A DNA stretch of 35,166 nucleotides from Methylobacterium sp. J-068 (GTDB taxonomy: Bacteria; Pseudomonadota; Alphaproteobacteria; Rhizobiales; Beijerinckiaceae), in assembly GCF_022829445.1 (NCBI RefSeq), contig NZ_JAKSXY010000052.1, positions 1-35,166 of the forward strand, written 5' to 3'. How positions within the stretch are numbered: position 1 is the stretch's first letter; every line of letters starts with the position of its first letter. The position numbers were made by a program, and so were the translations under genes. The notes below the pieces were generated by a model that had not been told where the DNA came from, ran no database searches, and was given only the letters and a program-made list of their open reading frames with translations. Positions 16,131 through 24,904 of the stretch are shown here, piece after piece.

Positions 16131-17100
16131 CGACGATTTCGACACCGACGACGACGACTTCGCCCCGCCGCCGCTCCAGCCGCTTCCCGCCGTGATCATG
16201 CCGGAGAACACCACGGCGGGCTTCGTCGCGCTGATCGGCATTCCCAATGCGGGCAAATCGACCCTGCTCAACAGCCTCGTGGGCACCAAGGTCTCCATCG
16301 TCTCGCGCAAGGTGCAGACCACGCGCGCCCTGGTGCGCGGCATCGTCATGCACGAGACGGCGCAGATCATCCTCGTCGACACCCCCGGCATCTTCGCGCC
16401 CAAGCGCCGCCTCGACCGGGCGATGGTGCATTCGGCCTGGAGCGGCGCCTCGGACGCCGACGCGGTCTGCCTGCTGATCGACGCCCGCAAGGGCGTCACC
16501 GAGGAGGTCGAGGCGATCCTCGCCAAGCTGCCCGACGTGAAGCGCCCCAAGGTGCTGATCCTCAACAAGATCGACCTGATCCCGCGCGACCGCCTGCTGG
16601 CGCTGGCGGCCTCCCTCAACGCGCGCATCCCGTTCCAGCACACCTTCATGGTCTCGGCCCTCAACGGCGACGGCATCGAGACGCTGAAATCGACGCTGGC
16701 CGGCATGATGCCCAAGAGCCCCTGGCTCTACCCCGAGGATCAGGTCTCCGACGCCCCGATCCGCATGCTGGCGGCCGAGATCACCCGCGAGAAGCTCTAC
16801 GACCGCCTGCACGAGGAGCTGCCCTACCGCTCCACGGTCGAGACCGACCAGTGGCAGGTCCGGCCGGACGGCTCGGTGCGCATCGAGCAGACCATCTTCG
16901 TGGAGCGCGAGAGCCAGCGCTCCATCGTGCTCGGCAAGGGCGGCCAGACCATCAAGGCGATCGGTCAGGCCGCCCGTCACGAGATCGCGGAGGCCGCCGA
17001 GCAGACGGTCCACCTCTTCCTGCACGTCAAGGTGCGTGAGAACTGGGCGGACGATCCGGCGCGCTATCGCGAGATGGGTCTGGAGTTCCCGCGCGGCTGA
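16105..17100 (+). CDS. era: GTPase Era
   Basis: GTP-binding protein that binds 16S rRNA near its 3' end and is needed for 30S maturation. 331 residues (E. coli 301). After a very acidic lead rich in Asp (about residues 8-20) come G1 GIPNAGKST (K51), the effector region SRKVQTTRALVRGIV, G3 VDTPGIF, G4 LNKIDLI and G5 VSALNGDGI. The C-terminal KH domain has SIVLGKGGQTIKAIGQAAR. The start is uncertain: ATG 16105, or ATG 16123 with AAGGA ten bases upstream and an eight-base overlap with rnc. The overlap with rnc implies coupling. Confidence 0.96.
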   Translation: MKDTPPMPDDDFDTDDDDFAPPPLQPLPAVIMPENTTAGFVALIGIPNAGKSTLLNSLVGTKVSIVSRKVQTTRALVRGIVMHETAQIILVDTPGIFAPKRRLDRAMVHSAWSGASDADAVCLLIDARKGVTEEVEAILAKLPDVKRPKVLILNKIDLIPRDRLLALAASLNARIPFQHTFMVSALNGDGIETLKSTLAGMMPKSPWLYPEDQVSDAPIRMLAAEITREKLYDRLHEELPYRSTVETDQWQVRPDGSVRIEQTIFVERESQRSIVLGKGGQTIKAIGQAARHEIAEAAEQTVHLFLHVKVRENWADDPARYREMGLEFPRG

Positions 17101-17116
17101 GCATGGGCTATGAGAG

Positions 17117-17172
17117 CGGGAGACCGGCTCCGCGACGATTCTCGCCGCGCGGCAGCCCGGATCTCCCGTTTT
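17117..17172 (+). terminator. Likely terminator after era
   Basis: The arms CGGGAGA (17117-17123) and TCTCCCG (17162-17168), extended by CGG/CCG after one mismatch, are followed by TTTT and CCC. It lies 17 bases past the era stop and ends the pdxJ-era run. The 38-base loop can form its own GC-rich stem. Confidence 0.55.
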
Positions 17173-17227
17173 CCCGTCACGCCCTGAGCCGTCGAGGCGC
17201 GCGCGCCGTCGCGCCGGAACCGTCACC

Positions 17228-18148
17228 ATGTCCCCCATGCCCTTCTCGGAAGCCGTCTACGGCGCGCCGCCCCTCGAACTGGCGCAGGTGCCGGATTCGG
17301 CGGCGCAGGTCTCGCCGCTGATTCCCGGCGCGGCCCGGCTGGAGGACGTCGCGCCGGAAAGCCTGACGCGGCTCGACGTCCTGGCCCCGGCCGGCACCAT
17401 CGAGCGCCGCTACGTCCTGGCTCTTGCCCTGAAGGCCCTGAGCCAGGGCGGCATCCTGACCGCCCTGGCCCCGAAGGATCGCGGCGGCAGCCGGCTCGCG
17501 AAGGAACTCACCGGCTTCGGCTGCGCCGTCCACGAGGACGCGCGCCGGCATCACCGCATCTGCACGCTCACCCGCCCGGAGACCGTGACCGGCCTCGCGG
17601 ACGCGATCCACGAGGGCGGCCCGCGCCACATCGAGAATCTCGCGCTCTGCAGCCAGGCCGGCATCTTCTCGTACGACCGGCTCGATCCCGGCACCGCGCT
17701 CCTGCTCGCCAACCTGCCGGCGCTCGCCGGGACGGGCGCCGATTTCGGCTGCGGCCTCGGCATCCTCGCCCGCGCGGTCCTGGCCTCGCCGAAGGTGACG
17801 GACCTGACGCTGATCGACATCGACCGGCGCGCGATCGAGATGGCGACGCGCAATGTCGGCGATCCCCGCGCGCGCCTGCGCTGGGCCGACATCCGCGCCG
17901 GCGGCCTCGCGCTGAACCGCCTCGACTTCGTGGTGATGAACCCGCCCTTCCACGACGGCGGCGCCGAGGACCAGGCCCTGGGCCAGGTCTTCATCGCCCG
18001 CGCGGCCGAGGCCCTGCGCCCCGGCGGCACGCTCTGGCTCACGGCCAACACCCACCTGCCCTACGAGGCGCCCCTGAACGCCGCCTTCAAGGCCGTGGCC
18101 CTGAAGGCTTCGGCGGGCGGCTACAAGATCTACGAGGCGCGCCGGTGA
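17228..18148 (+). CDS. RsmC/RlmG-like class I SAM-dependent rRNA methyltransferase
   Basis: A 306-residue methyltransferase with the two-half layout of RsmC/RlmG guanine-N2 rRNA methylases. The first half is a degenerate Rossmann copy without a SAM loop (about 45-130). The second half has the linker SQAGIFSYDRLDPGTALLLA, the SAM motif GADFGCGLGILARAV, LTLIDIDRRAIEMATRNV, and the catalytic VVMNPPFHDGG (NPPF). It ends with a conserved GGTLWLTANTHLPYEAPLN. This resembles the 16S G1207 enzyme, but the exact target base cannot be fixed from sequence. Its stop overlaps the GTG start of the pseudouridine synthase by four bases, so two rRNA-modification enzymes are made together. An in-frame ATG at 17237 is an alternative start. 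Confidence 0.87.
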   Translation: MSPMPFSEAVYGAPPLELAQVPDSAAQVSPLIPGAARLEDVAPESLTRLDVLAPAGTIERRYVLALALKALSQGGILTALAPKDRGGSRLAKELTGFGCAVHEDARRHHRICTLTRPETVTGLADAIHEGGPRHIENLALCSQAGIFSYDRLDPGTALLLANLPALAGTGADFGCGLGILARAVLASPKVTDLTLIDIDRRAIEMATRNVGDPRARLRWADIRAGGLALNRLDFVVMNPPFHDGGAEDQALGQVFIARAAEALRPGGTLWLTANTHLPYEAPLNAAFKAVALKASAGGYKIYEARR

Positions 18149-18897
18149 CGAAGCCGACGAAGGTCGCCCATCTCCGCCTCGACAGGCTGCTCGCCAATAT
18201 GGGCTACGGCTCGCGCCGGGAGATCGCGCTGCTCACCCGCGCCGGGCTGGTCGTGCTCGACGGCGTTCCCTTGCGCGATGCCGACCAGCGTATCCCGGTG
18301 ACGCCGGATCTGGCCCAGCGCATGCGCGTCGACGGCGCGCCCCTCGACCCGCCGCCGGGCCTGACCCTGATGCTGCACAAGCCCCTCGGCGTCACCTGCT
18401 CGCACAAGGAGGCGGGCCCCCTCGTCTACGCCCTGCTGCCCGAGCGCTGGCGCCGGCGCGACCCCGCCCTCTCCACCGTGGGCCGCCTCGACAAGGAGAC
18501 CTCGGGTCTCCTGCTCCTCACCGATGACGGCGCCCTGCTGCACCGGATCATCGCGCCGAAGGCCAACGTGGCCAAGCGCTATCGGGTCACCCTCGACCGG
18601 CCGCTCACGGGGAACGAGGGCGCGGTCTTCGCCTCCGGCACGCTGATGCTGGAGGGCGAGGAGAAGCCGCTGCTGCCGGTGGATTTCGAGCCCGAAAGCG
18701 AGACGGGTGCCGTGGTGACCCTGCACGAGGGGCGCTACCATCAGGTCCGGCGCATGTTCGCGGCTCTCGGCAACCACGTCACCGCCCTGCACCGCGACCG
18801 CGTCGGCGGCCTCAACCTGCCGGGGGATCTGGCCCCCGGCGCGCATCGGATCCTCGGCGCGGGCGAGATCGCCGCCGTGTTCGCGGGCGAGGCCTGA
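18145..18897 (+). CDS. RsuA-family pseudouridine synthase
   Basis: Isomerises uridine to pseudouridine in rRNA. 250 residues with a GTG start that overlaps the upstream stop as GTGA. The N-terminal S4-like RNA-binding domain reads LRLDRLLANMGYGSRREIAL. The catalytic motif STVGRLDKETSGLLLLTDDG carries the active-site Asp. LMLHKPLGVTCSHKE precedes it, and the GRYHQVRRMFAALGNHV block is the RsuA/RluB/E/F hallmark. The best single match by length and motif style is RsuA (16S position 516), but RluB/E/F members are close, so the target is left open. It follows the RsmC-like gene and is followed by a separate small secreted protein. Confidence 0.9.
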   Translation: MTKPTKVAHLRLDRLLANMGYGSRREIALLTRAGLVVLDGVPLRDADQRIPVTPDLAQRMRVDGAPLDPPPGLTLMLHKPLGVTCSHKEAGPLVYALLPERWRRRDPALSTVGRLDKETSGLLLLTDDGALLHRIIAPKANVAKRYRVTLDRPLTGNEGAVFASGTLMLEGEEKPLLPVDFEPESETGAVVTLHEGRYHQVRRMFAALGNHVTALHRDRVGGLNLPGDLAPGAHRILGAGEIAAVFAGEA

Positions 18898-18961
18898 CCG
18901 GCCCGGAACCGAACCCGCCGCCCCTGGTTGGATAGCCGGCTGCATATCCGACAGGTGGTTC

Positions 18962-19225
18962 ATGAACCGGTTCTCGACCCTCCTCCTCGCCTTCGCGCTG
19001 AGCGCAGGCTCCGCCGGGCTCGCTCGGGCCGATACGCCCGGCGCCGACTGGATGCCGGCCGATCAGGTCAAGCAGAAGCTGATGGCGAACGGATACACCA
19101 GCATCACCGAATTCGAGGCGGATGACGGCCATTGGGAGGGCGAGGGCGTGAAGAACGGCGTGAAGATGCAGTTCCACGCCGACCCGAAGACCGGAGCCAT
19201 CCTCTCCGAGAAGCCCGACAAATGA
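18962..19225 (+). CDS. Small secreted PepSY-like domain protein
   Basis: An 87-residue protein with a clear Sec signal peptide: MNRFSTLLLAFALSAGSAGL then ARADTPG, cut probably after ARA. The mature part of about 63 residues resembles the PepSY domain, with a helix (PADQVKQKLMANGYTSITEF) and then a strand pair including HWEGEGVKNGVKMQFHADP and KTGAILSEK. PepSY domains are thought to modulate proteins in the periplasm; the function here is unknown. The start is supported by AGGTGG just upstream. It is 34 bases before the MgtC-like gene, so they may be co-transcribed. Confidence 0.82.
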   Translation: MNRFSTLLLAFALSAGSAGLARADTPGADWMPADQVKQKLMANGYTSITEFEADDGHWEGEGVKNGVKMQFHADPKTGAILSEKPDK

Positions 19226-19259
19226 GCTGACGGGACGTGCGACGGGATCGAGCGGCGCC

Positions 19260-19964
19260 GTGCTGAGCAACCTCGACATGGTCGGCCGCCTGCTGGCGGC
19301 CGCGCTGCTCGGCAGCGTGATCGGTTTCGAGCGCGAGCGGCTGGTCTGGGCCGCCGGCATGCGCACGCACATGCTCGTCTGCGTCGGCTCCTGCCTGCTG
19401 ATGATCGTCTCCGCCTTCGGCTTCTCCGACATCCTCGGCCGTCCGAACGTCACCCTTGACCCGTCCCGCGTCGCCGCTCAGGTGGTCTCGGGCATCGGTT
19501 TCCTCGGCGCGGGGACGATCCTCCTGCGCGGCGAGGTGGTGAAGGGGCTCACCACGGCGGCGAGCCTGTGGGCGGTGGCCGCCATCGGCCTCGCGGCCGG
19601 CGGCGGACTCTACGTGCCGGCCATCGCCACCACCGCCATCGTGCTCGCCATCCTGGCCGGCATGAAGCCGATCGAGGAGCGTTACCGCGAGCGGCGCCAG
19701 CGGCACGACCTTCGCGTCGTGGCGCGCCACGGCAGCCTCACCACCGAGACGCTCCGAAGCCTCGCGGGTCCCTGCGCGTCGAAGCTCCGGCAGATCGTGA
19801 TCCGCCAGCGCGCCGGGGCCGATCTCGACGAGATCCTCCTCTGCCTCGTCCACGTGGATCGCGGCGCCCTCGATGCGCTGACCGAGCGCCTGCGTCGGCA
19901 CGAGGCGGTCGAGAGTGTCGAGGCCAGCGACCGCGACCCCATCGGGCGGGACGCCGACGCCTGA
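19260..19964 (+). CDS. MgtC/SapB-family membrane protein
   Basis: An inner-membrane protein of 234 residues with a GTG start (an ATG in frame lies a few codons in). The N-terminal part has four or five hydrophobic helices with the family motifs AALLGSVIGFERERLVW, GMRTHMLVCVGSCLLMI and VSGIGFLGAGTILLRG, and then KGLTTAASLWAVAAIGLAAG. The C-terminal 90 residues are soluble and look like the ACT-like domain common in the family. MgtC proteins are linked to growth at low magnesium and to modulation of F-ATPase or P-type ATPases, but whether this one does so is not visible. It is the last gene before the largest gap. Confidence 0.9.
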   Translation: MLSNLDMVGRLLAAALLGSVIGFERERLVWAAGMRTHMLVCVGSCLLMIVSAFGFSDILGRPNVTLDPSRVAAQVVSGIGFLGAGTILLRGEVVKGLTTAASLWAVAAIGLAAGGGLYVPAIATTAIVLAILAGMKPIEERYRERRQRHDLRVVARHGSLTTETLRSLAGPCASKLRQIVIRQRAGADLDEILLCLVHVDRGALDALTERLRRHEAVESVEASDRDPIGRDADA

Positions 19965-20008
19965 GACCGGCTCCGGTTGATCACTACGGAACGATCGGAC
20001 GCGACAGG

Positions 20009-20147
20009 CCCCCTCTTCTGGAAGGAGAGGGTTGGGGAGAGGTGTGGTCCATCTCCGGAGAAGTCACACACCTCACCCTGTCCCTCTCTTTCCAAGAGAG
20101 GGGACCCGCGAGTCACCCCGTCACCGCACTGATCAGGCGAAAACAGG
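20009..20147 (-). repeat. Dispersed palindromic repeat, copy A (three nested hairpins)
   Basis: The element holds three stem-loops: CCCTCTTCT/AGGAGAGGG (20011-20031), GAGGTGTG/CACACCTC (20039-20074), and CCCTCTCTT/AAGAGAGGG (20082-20102). Read on the minus strand its first 65 bases (20147 down to about 20083) match copy B at 33768-33832, including an identical 19-base core GGTGACTCGCGGGTCCCCT. It has no coding potential. It looks like a genome-wide intergenic repeat of the REP/MITE kind; the number of other copies is unknown. Confidence 0.75.
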
Positions 20148-20307
20148 ATGAGGCATCCGGCTCGGGGCGGCCCCAAAACGCCGGCCCCCACGACGCCGGC
20201 TGGCATGCGCGCCCGCTGCGATGTGATCGGCCGGCGCCGGTTCACGGGATGAAGCTCATGGATGAGGTTTCTGGGGGTGAGGTTAGCGACACCGCGCCGT
20301 TTCGAAC
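20148..20307. other. Non-coding stretch between the repeat and the rpsF promoter region
   Basis: No gene is supported here. It contains a six-base inverted repeat GCCGGC (around 20185-20210) and little else. Open frames across it have no family motifs and merely cross the repeat. Confidence 0.5.
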
Positions 20308-20336
20308 TTGCCAATCCCCAACAAGTCCTTTATGCG
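20308..20336 (+). promoter_or_regulatory. Candidate promoter for the rpsF operon
   Basis: TTGCCA (20308-20313), a 17-base spacer and TATGCG (20331-20336) form a good -35 with a weak -10. It would give a leader of about 235 bases before rpsF. Nothing else that is promoter-like was noticed closer to the gene except a TTGGCG at about 20480 with short spacing. Confidence 0.4.
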
Positions 20337-20511
20337 CCAGCCCTCGCGTTCGCTCCGGCTGGGGGCTGAACGGACGGTGCCGAGTCCATCGGCATAGGGC
20401 GAACCCCGTAACGGGCGCGTCCATCGTCCCGTGTCTCCGCCTTCGATCAACCGCTCGGGCCTTCAAACGGCTCGAAGGGCTTGGCGCCGGGCGATCTCGC
20501 GTACGAACCGG

Positions 20512-20550
20512 CCCGACGCTTCCTTTCCCGCACGTTTTCGTGCCGTCGGG
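20512..20550 (+). promoter_or_regulatory. Candidate S6:S18 ribosomal-protein leader
   Basis: The outer stem CCCGACG/CGTCGGG (20512-20518 and 20544-20550) directly abuts an inner stem GCACG/CGTGC (20530-20534 and 20539-20543) with a TTTT loop. On the left side only, eleven bases bulge out, ending in CCC just before the inner stem, so a CCG lies at the bulge edge. A stem with an asymmetric bulge carrying CCG is the known recognition motif by which S6:S18 binds its own mRNA. It ends 26 bases before the rpsF start. The match is by eye. Confidence 0.5.
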
Positions 20551-20576
20551 TCCCTTTGGATATGAAGGGCCCGTTA

Positions 20577-21056
20577 ATGCCTCTCTACGAACACGTCTTC
20601 CTGGCGCGCCAGGACGTGACGGCCCAGCAGGTCGAGACCATGGTCGAGACCTACAAGGGCGTCATCGAAGCCAATGGCGGCAAGGTCGAGAAGATCGAGA
20701 TGTGGGGCGTGAAGTCCCTCGCCTACCGCATCAAGAAGAACCGCAAGGCGCATTTCACGCTGCTCAACGTCGACGCCCCCCCGGCGGCGCTCGCCGAGAT
20801 GGAGCGTCAGATGCAGATCTCCGAGGACGTCCTGCGCTTCATGACCGTCCGCGTCGAGGAGCTCGAGTCCGAGCCGTCGGCGATGATGCAGAAGCGCGAC
20901 CGCGACGACCGCAAGGATCGTGAGCGCGGCCGTCGTCGTGACGACGAGGGCTTCGGCGGTGGTGGTGGATTCGGCGGCGACCGCGATCGCGGCGACCGTG
21001 GTGATCGCGGCGACCGGGGTGACCGCCCCGAGCGCAGCTTCGGCGGGGAGGCTTAA
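20577..21056 (+). CDS. rpsF: 30S ribosomal protein S6 with Arg/Asp/Gly-rich tail
   Basis: Small-subunit protein S6, partner of S18. 159 residues. The ferredoxin-like core runs from [20 protein letters not shown] through [20 protein letters not shown] and [19 protein letters not shown] to [14 protein letters not shown] at about residue 100. The tail is highly charged, beginning with [20 protein letters not shown], then Gly-rich, then a GDR unit repeated at least four times in a row. Such repeat tails are typical of low-complexity S6 ends and vary between species. ATG 20577 starts the core directly; upstream in-frame ATGs would add non-conserved sequence from the leader. It is followed by rpsR after three bases. 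Confidence 0.97.
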   Translation: MPLYEHVFLARQDVTAQQVETMVETYKGVIEANGGKVEKIEMWGVKSLAYRIKKNRKAHFTLLNVDAPPAALAEMERQMQISEDVLRFMTVRVEELESEPSAMMQKRDRDDRKDRERGRRRDDEGFGGGGGFGGDRDRGDRGDRGDRGDRPERSFGGEA

Positions 21057-21059
21057 ATC

Positions 21060-21341
21060 ATGGCATTCGGTGCTGGACCCGGCGCGGCGCCTGCCGCTGG
21101 TGGTGGTGCGGGCGGCGGTCGCCGTCCCTTCTTCCGTCGTCGCAAGACCTGCCCGTTCTCGGGCGCGAACGCGCCCAAGATCGACTACAAGGACGTCAAG
21201 CTCCTGTCGCGCTACGTCTCCGAGCGCGGCAAGATCGTGCCGTCGCGCATCACGGCGGTGTCCGCCAAGAAGCAGCGCGAGCTCGCCCAGGCGATCAAGC
21301 GCGCCCGCTTCCTCGGCTTCCTCCCCTACGTGATCAAGTAA
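21060..21341 (+). CDS. rpsR: 30S ribosomal protein S18
   Basis: Small-subunit protein S18, 93 residues. A Gly/Ala-rich lead of about 20 residues precedes the conserved [15 protein letters not shown], then [40 protein letters not shown] and [11 protein letters not shown]. It begins three bases after the rpsF stop, with the ribosome site GGGGAGG inside the end of rpsF. Two hairpins follow its stop. Confidence 0.98.
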   Translation: MAFGAGPGAAPAAGGGAGGGRRPFFRRRKTCPFSGANAPKIDYKDVKLLSRYVSERGKIVPSRITAVSAKKQRELAQAIKRARFLGFLPYVIK

Positions 21342-21359
21342 GCGCCTCGGCGTTTCATC

Positions 21360-21409
21360 CCGGTCCGGCTCCGCCGGGCCGGGGTCTCGCCCCGGGCGGG
21401 GTGAGATTT
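21360..21409 (+). terminator. Tandem hairpins after rpsR
   Basis: The first stem CCGGTCCGG/CCGGGCCGG (21360-21368 and 21374-21382) and the second CTCGCCCC/GGGGTGAG (21386-21393 and 21398-21405, one G-U pair) are followed by ATTT. They lie 18 bases past the rpsR stop and may separate rpsF-rpsR from the DUF2232-rplI part, fully or partly. Confidence 0.6.
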
Positions 21410-21504
21410 CGTACCGGCCCTCCCGATGGGCGGCCGGGAGTCGTTGGGGCGACAAGGTTCGCCCCTAACCCTGCCCGGATCGGGACAGCGGGACAGCGGG
21501 ATTG

Positions 21505-22506
21505 ATGGCACAGTACCTTCTCATCGGCATCGGCGCGGGCCTCGTCTCCGCCCTCCTCTTCGGCGTCCTGCTGAAGGCGACGGCGCTCGCAATCCTGCTC
21601 TACCTGCTCGCCCCGCTCCCGATCCTGATCGTGGGGCTCGGCTGGAGCCATCGGGCCGCCCTGGTCGCCGCCTTCACCGGCAGCCTGGCGCTGGCCCTCG
21701 TCGTGCAGCCCTTCCTCGGCCTCGGCTTCCTCGCCTATCTCGCCCTGCCCGCCTGGTGGCTCGCCTACCTCGCGCTCCTCGGCCGGCCGAACGCCGACGG
21801 CGGCATGGAGTGGTATCCCACCGGCCGCCTGCTCGCCTGGACCGCCGGCACGGCGGGCATCGCCTTCGTGGCGATCGCGGTCATCGCCGCGCCGAACTAC
21901 GAGACCTTCCAGGCGCAGCTGCGCGGCATGACCCGCACGGTCGTGCGCATCCAGGCGGATCGCGCCGCGGGGGCTCCGGTCCCGAAGCCGGCCGCGCCGG
22001 AGGCCGACGCAGCCACCGATGCCGTGCCGCAGGACCCGGCCGCCGCGACCCGCAACGAGGTGGCCAACGCGCTGGCGGCGGTGGCGCCCGGCCTCGCGAC
22101 GCAGGGGCTGACGGTCCTCCTCACCTTCTATCTCTGGGCGGCCGCCCGGATCGTGCGCGTGTCGGGCCGCCTGCCCCGGCCCTGGCCGGACCTCGCCGCC
22201 ACGATCATGCCCCGGCGCGTCCTCGCGATCCTGGCCGGGTCGGTCGTCCTCGCCCTGGTGCCGGGCTATCCCGGCGTGCTGGGCGTGGCGCTGGCGGGCG
22301 CGCTAAGCGCCGCGTTCGCCATGCAGGGTCTGGCCGCGTTCCACGACCGCAGCCGGGGCCGGCCGGGACGCCTCGCCCTGCTGTTCGGCCTCTACGTCAT
22401 CCTCTTCGTCACCCAGGGTTTCGCCCTCGTCGCCCTGACCCTCTTCGGCATCGCCGATACCGCCCTCGACCGCCGCCGCCCGCACGGGACGGCCGGACGA
22501 CCCTGA
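21505..22506 (+). CDS. DUF2232-type polytopic membrane protein
   Basis: A 333-residue inner-membrane protein with about eight hydrophobic segments, starting [21 protein letters not shown] polar loop near residues 150-195 is rich in Ala and Pro. Homologues sit between rpsR and rplI in many alphaproteobacteria, which is the main reason to place it in DUF2232; no catalytic motif is visible and no function is claimed. The start is ATG 21505 (a TTG lies immediately before it in frame). The ribosome-site region is an eight-base direct repeat, GGGACAGC twice. It precedes rplI by 29 bases. Confidence 0.82.
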   Translation: MAQYLLIGIGAGLVSALLFGVLLKATALAILLYLLAPLPILIVGLGWSHRAALVAAFTGSLALALVVQPFLGLGFLAYLALPAWWLAYLALLGRPNADGGMEWYPTGRLLAWTAGTAGIAFVAIAVIAAPNYETFQAQLRGMTRTVVRIQADRAAGAPVPKPAAPEADAATDAVPQDPAAATRNEVANALAAVAPGLATQGLTVLLTFYLWAAARIVRVSGRLPRPWPDLAATIMPRRVLAILAGSVVLALVPGYPGVLGVALAGALSAAFAMQGLAAFHDRSRGRPGRLALLFGLYVILFVTQGFALVALTLFGIADTALDRRRPHGTAGRP

Positions 22507-22535
22507 TCCCCACACCAACCCAAAGGACCAAGACC

Positions 22536-23099
22536 ATGGAAGTCATCCTCCTCGAGCGCGTCGCCAAGCTCGGCCAGATGGGCGAGACCGTGAACGTGAA
22601 GCCGGGCTACGCCCGCAACTTCCTGCTGGCTCGCGGCAAGGCCCTGCGCGCCACGGCCAACAACAAGAAGCACTTCGAGACGCAGCGCGCCCAGCTCGAG
22701 GCCCGCAACCTCGAGAAGAAGTCCGAGGCCCAGACCGTGGCCGAGACCCTCGAGGGCAAGAGCTTCGTGCTGATCCGCCAGTCGGGCGAGACCGGCGTGC
22801 TCTACGGTTCGGTCTCGACCCGCGATCTCGCCGAGGTCGTCACCGCCGACGGCTTCAGCGTGGGCCGCGACCAGTTCGCCCTGAACCAGCCGATCAAGAC
22901 GCTCGGCCTGCACACCGTGCCGGTCGTGCTGCACCCCGAGGTCGAGGTCAGCATCACCGTCAACGTCGCCCGTTCGCCGGAAGAGGCCGAGCGTCAGGCG
23001 CGCGGTGAATCGACCACCGAGCGCGAGGCGTTCAACCTCGACGACCTCGGCCTGGAGGTCGGCGCGGCGCTCGCCGAGGCCGGCGACGACCGCGAGTAA
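22536..23099 (+). CDS. rplI: 50S ribosomal protein L9
   Basis: Large-subunit protein L9, 187 residues against 149 in E. coli. The N-terminal domain starts [20 protein letters not shown] and [16 protein letters not shown], joined by the long central helix to the C-terminal domain ([34 protein letters not shown]). About 30 extra C-terminal residues are acidic and end in GDDRE, a usual feature of the alphaproteobacterial form. AAAGGA stands eight bases before the ATG. It is the last of the ribosomal protein group before dnaB. Confidence 0.98.
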   Translation: MEVILLERVAKLGQMGETVNVKPGYARNFLLARGKALRATANNKKHFETQRAQLEARNLEKKSEAQTVAETLEGKSFVLIRQSGETGVLYGSVSTRDLAEVVTADGFSVGRDQFALNQPIKTLGLHTVPVVLHPEVEVSITVNVARSPEEAERQARGESTTEREAFNLDDLGLEVGAALAEAGDDRE

Positions 23100-23168
23100 G
23101 CGCGACACACGGCGGTGAAGAACGGGGACGGCCCGCTTTAGCGGTTGACTAGTTCCTCTTTTGTTCCA

Positions 23169-23212
23169 GCATGGACGCCCGTCAGCCGAGAGGTTGGCGG
23201 GCGTTTCCATGC
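23169..23212 (+). terminator. Long hairpin after rplI
   Basis: GCATGGA/TCCATGC (23169-23175 and 23206-23212) continue, after a TT bulge, into CGCCCG/CGGGCG and more pairs. It is the end of the rpsF-rplI group or a repeat element. The rest of the gap 23100-23404 carries no gene; it has an 11-base-period direct repeat TCGGCTAA (23295-23302 and 23306-23313) about 90 bases before dnaB. Confidence 0.5.
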
Positions 23213-23404
23213 GCACGCCGCGAGCACGCCATGGTCGCGCCGTGCCGTCGCCGTCCCGAGGGGTGGCCCGGATGCCACGGCGCCGAAGCGCGAATCGGCT
23301 AAGGTTCGGCTAACCACGCCGTGGCCATGGTCGGCGGATAGACCGTGGCGGTGGCCTCACCACCGCGCGGATGACATCGACGAGTCGGAGCCTCGAATCA
23401 GCCC

Positions 23405-24892
23405 ATGGCCCTGCCCAACGCCCTGACGGCCAACCTCCAGCCCGTCGCGCAGGAATTCCGCGTGGCGCCGCACAACATCGACGCGGAACAGGCGCTGCTC
23501 GGCGCGGTCCTCGTCAACAACGACGCCTATTACCGGATCTCGGACTTCCTCCTGCCCGAGCACTTCATGGAGGATGTCCACCGCAAGATCTTCGAGGTGG
23601 CGGCGCAGCTCATCAAGGCCGGCAAGCTCGCGACCCCGATCACCCTGAAGACCTACCTGGGCGACGCCGATCTCGGCGGCCAGACGGTGATGCAGTACCT
23701 CGCCCGCCTCGCGGCCGAGGCCACGACGGTCATCAACGCGGGCGATTACGGCCGCACCATCTACGATCTGGCCATCCGCCGCCGCCTCATCACCATCGGC
23801 GAGGACCTCGTGAACGGCGCCTACGAGGCGCCGGTGGAATCCTCGCCCCGCGACCAGATCGAGGGCACCGAGCGCCGGCTCTACGAACTCGCCGAATCGG
23901 GCAAGTACGACGGCGGTTTCCAGAAGTTCTCGGACGCGCTCACGGCCGCCGTGGACATGGCCGCCAAGGCCTACCAGCGCGAGGGCAAGCTCTCGGGCAT
24001 CGCCACCGGGCTGTCGGACCTCGACGCCAAGATGGGCGGCCTGCAGCGCTCGGATCTCATCATCCTCGCGGGCCGCCCGGCCATGGGCAAGACCTCGCTG
24101 GTGACCAACATCGCCTTCAACGTGGCCAAGGCCTACCAGTCCGAGAAGCTGCCGGACGGGCGCATCGAGACCAAGAACGGCGGCATCGTCGGGTTCTTCT
24201 CCCTCGAAATGTCGGCCGAGCAATTGGCCACGCGTATCATCGCCGAGCAGTCGGGCGTGCCCTCGTACAAGATCCGCCGCGGCGACATCCAGCCGGCGGA
24301 CTTCTACAAGATCACCGACGCAGCGCGCGACATGCAGACCATCCCGTTCTACATCGACCAGACCGGCGGCATCTCGATCGCGCAGCTCGCCGCCCGCGCC
24401 CGGCGCCTGAAGCGCCAGAAGGGGCTCGACCTCCTCATCGTCGACTACCTCCAGCTGCTCTCGGGCTCGGGCAAGCGCAGCGACAACCGCGTGCAGGAGA
24501 TGACCGAGATCACCACCGGCATGAAGGCGCTGGCCAAGGAGCTCGCGGTGCCGATCATCGCCCTGTCGCAGCTCTCGCGTCAGGTCGAGAACCGCGACGA
24601 CAAGCGCCCGCAGCTCGCCGACCTTCGCGAATCGGGCTCGATCGAGCAGGACGCCGACGTGGTGATGTTCGTGTTCCGAGAGGAATACTACGTCAACAAC
24701 AAGAAGCCGCGCGAGGGCACGGAAGAGTTCTTCGCCTGGGAAGCCGAGATGAACCGCGTCCACGGCAAGGCCGAGGTGATCCTCGGCAAGCAGCGCCACG
24801 GCCCCACCGGCACGGTGGAACTCCAGTTCGACGCCAACGTCACCCGCTTCTCGAACCTGGCGCAGTCGGACCGGATGCCGGAGCCGATGTAG
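23405..24892 (+). CDS. dnaB: Replicative DNA helicase DnaB
   Basis: Hexameric 5'-3' helicase of the replication fork. 495 residues. The N-terminal domain has [20 protein letters not shown] and the RecA-like domain starts near residue 195. Walker A is [13 protein letters not shown] (G223-T230), followed by [20 protein letters not shown], Walker [13 protein letters not shown], and [15 protein letters not shown] with [21 protein letters not shown] short acidic insert near [20 protein letters not shown] is common in alphaproteobacteria. No intein is present. Expression probably starts from its own promoter in the 305-base gap upstream. Confidence 0.98.
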   Translation: MALPNALTANLQPVAQEFRVAPHNIDAEQALLGAVLVNNDAYYRISDFLLPEHFMEDVHRKIFEVAAQLIKAGKLATPITLKTYLGDADLGGQTVMQYLARLAAEATTVINAGDYGRTIYDLAIRRRLITIGEDLVNGAYEAPVESSPRDQIEGTERRLYELAESGKYDGGFQKFSDALTAAVDMAAKAYQREGKLSGIATGLSDLDAKMGGLQRSDLIILAGRPAMGKTSLVTNIAFNVAKAYQSEKLPDGRIETKNGGIVGFFSLEMSAEQLATRIIAEQSGVPSYKIRRGDIQPADFYKITDAARDMQTIPFYIDQTGGISIAQLAARARRLKRQKGLDLLIVDYLQLLSGSGKRSDNRVQEMTEITTGMKALAKELAVPIIALSQLSRQVENRDDKRPQLADLRESGSIEQDADVVMFVFREEYYVNNKKPREGTEEFFAWEAEMNRVHGKAEVILGKQRHGPTGTVELQFDANVTRFSNLAQSDRMPEPM

Positions 24893-24904
24893 ACGGATCG
24901 GATC

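Noticed and set aside
15300..17238. Two long minus-strand frames opposite rnc and era
   Set aside because: They are shadows of the plus-strand genes, with low-complexity composition and no domain signs.
20148..20480. Possible small gene in the gap before rpsF
   Set aside because: Open frames cross the dispersed repeat, lack a ribosome site and motifs, and change reading through hairpins.
20960..21050. Repeats in rpsF as a CRISPR or satellite array
   Set aside because: The repetition follows codons (Gly-Asp-Arg) inside a real gene; no spacers.
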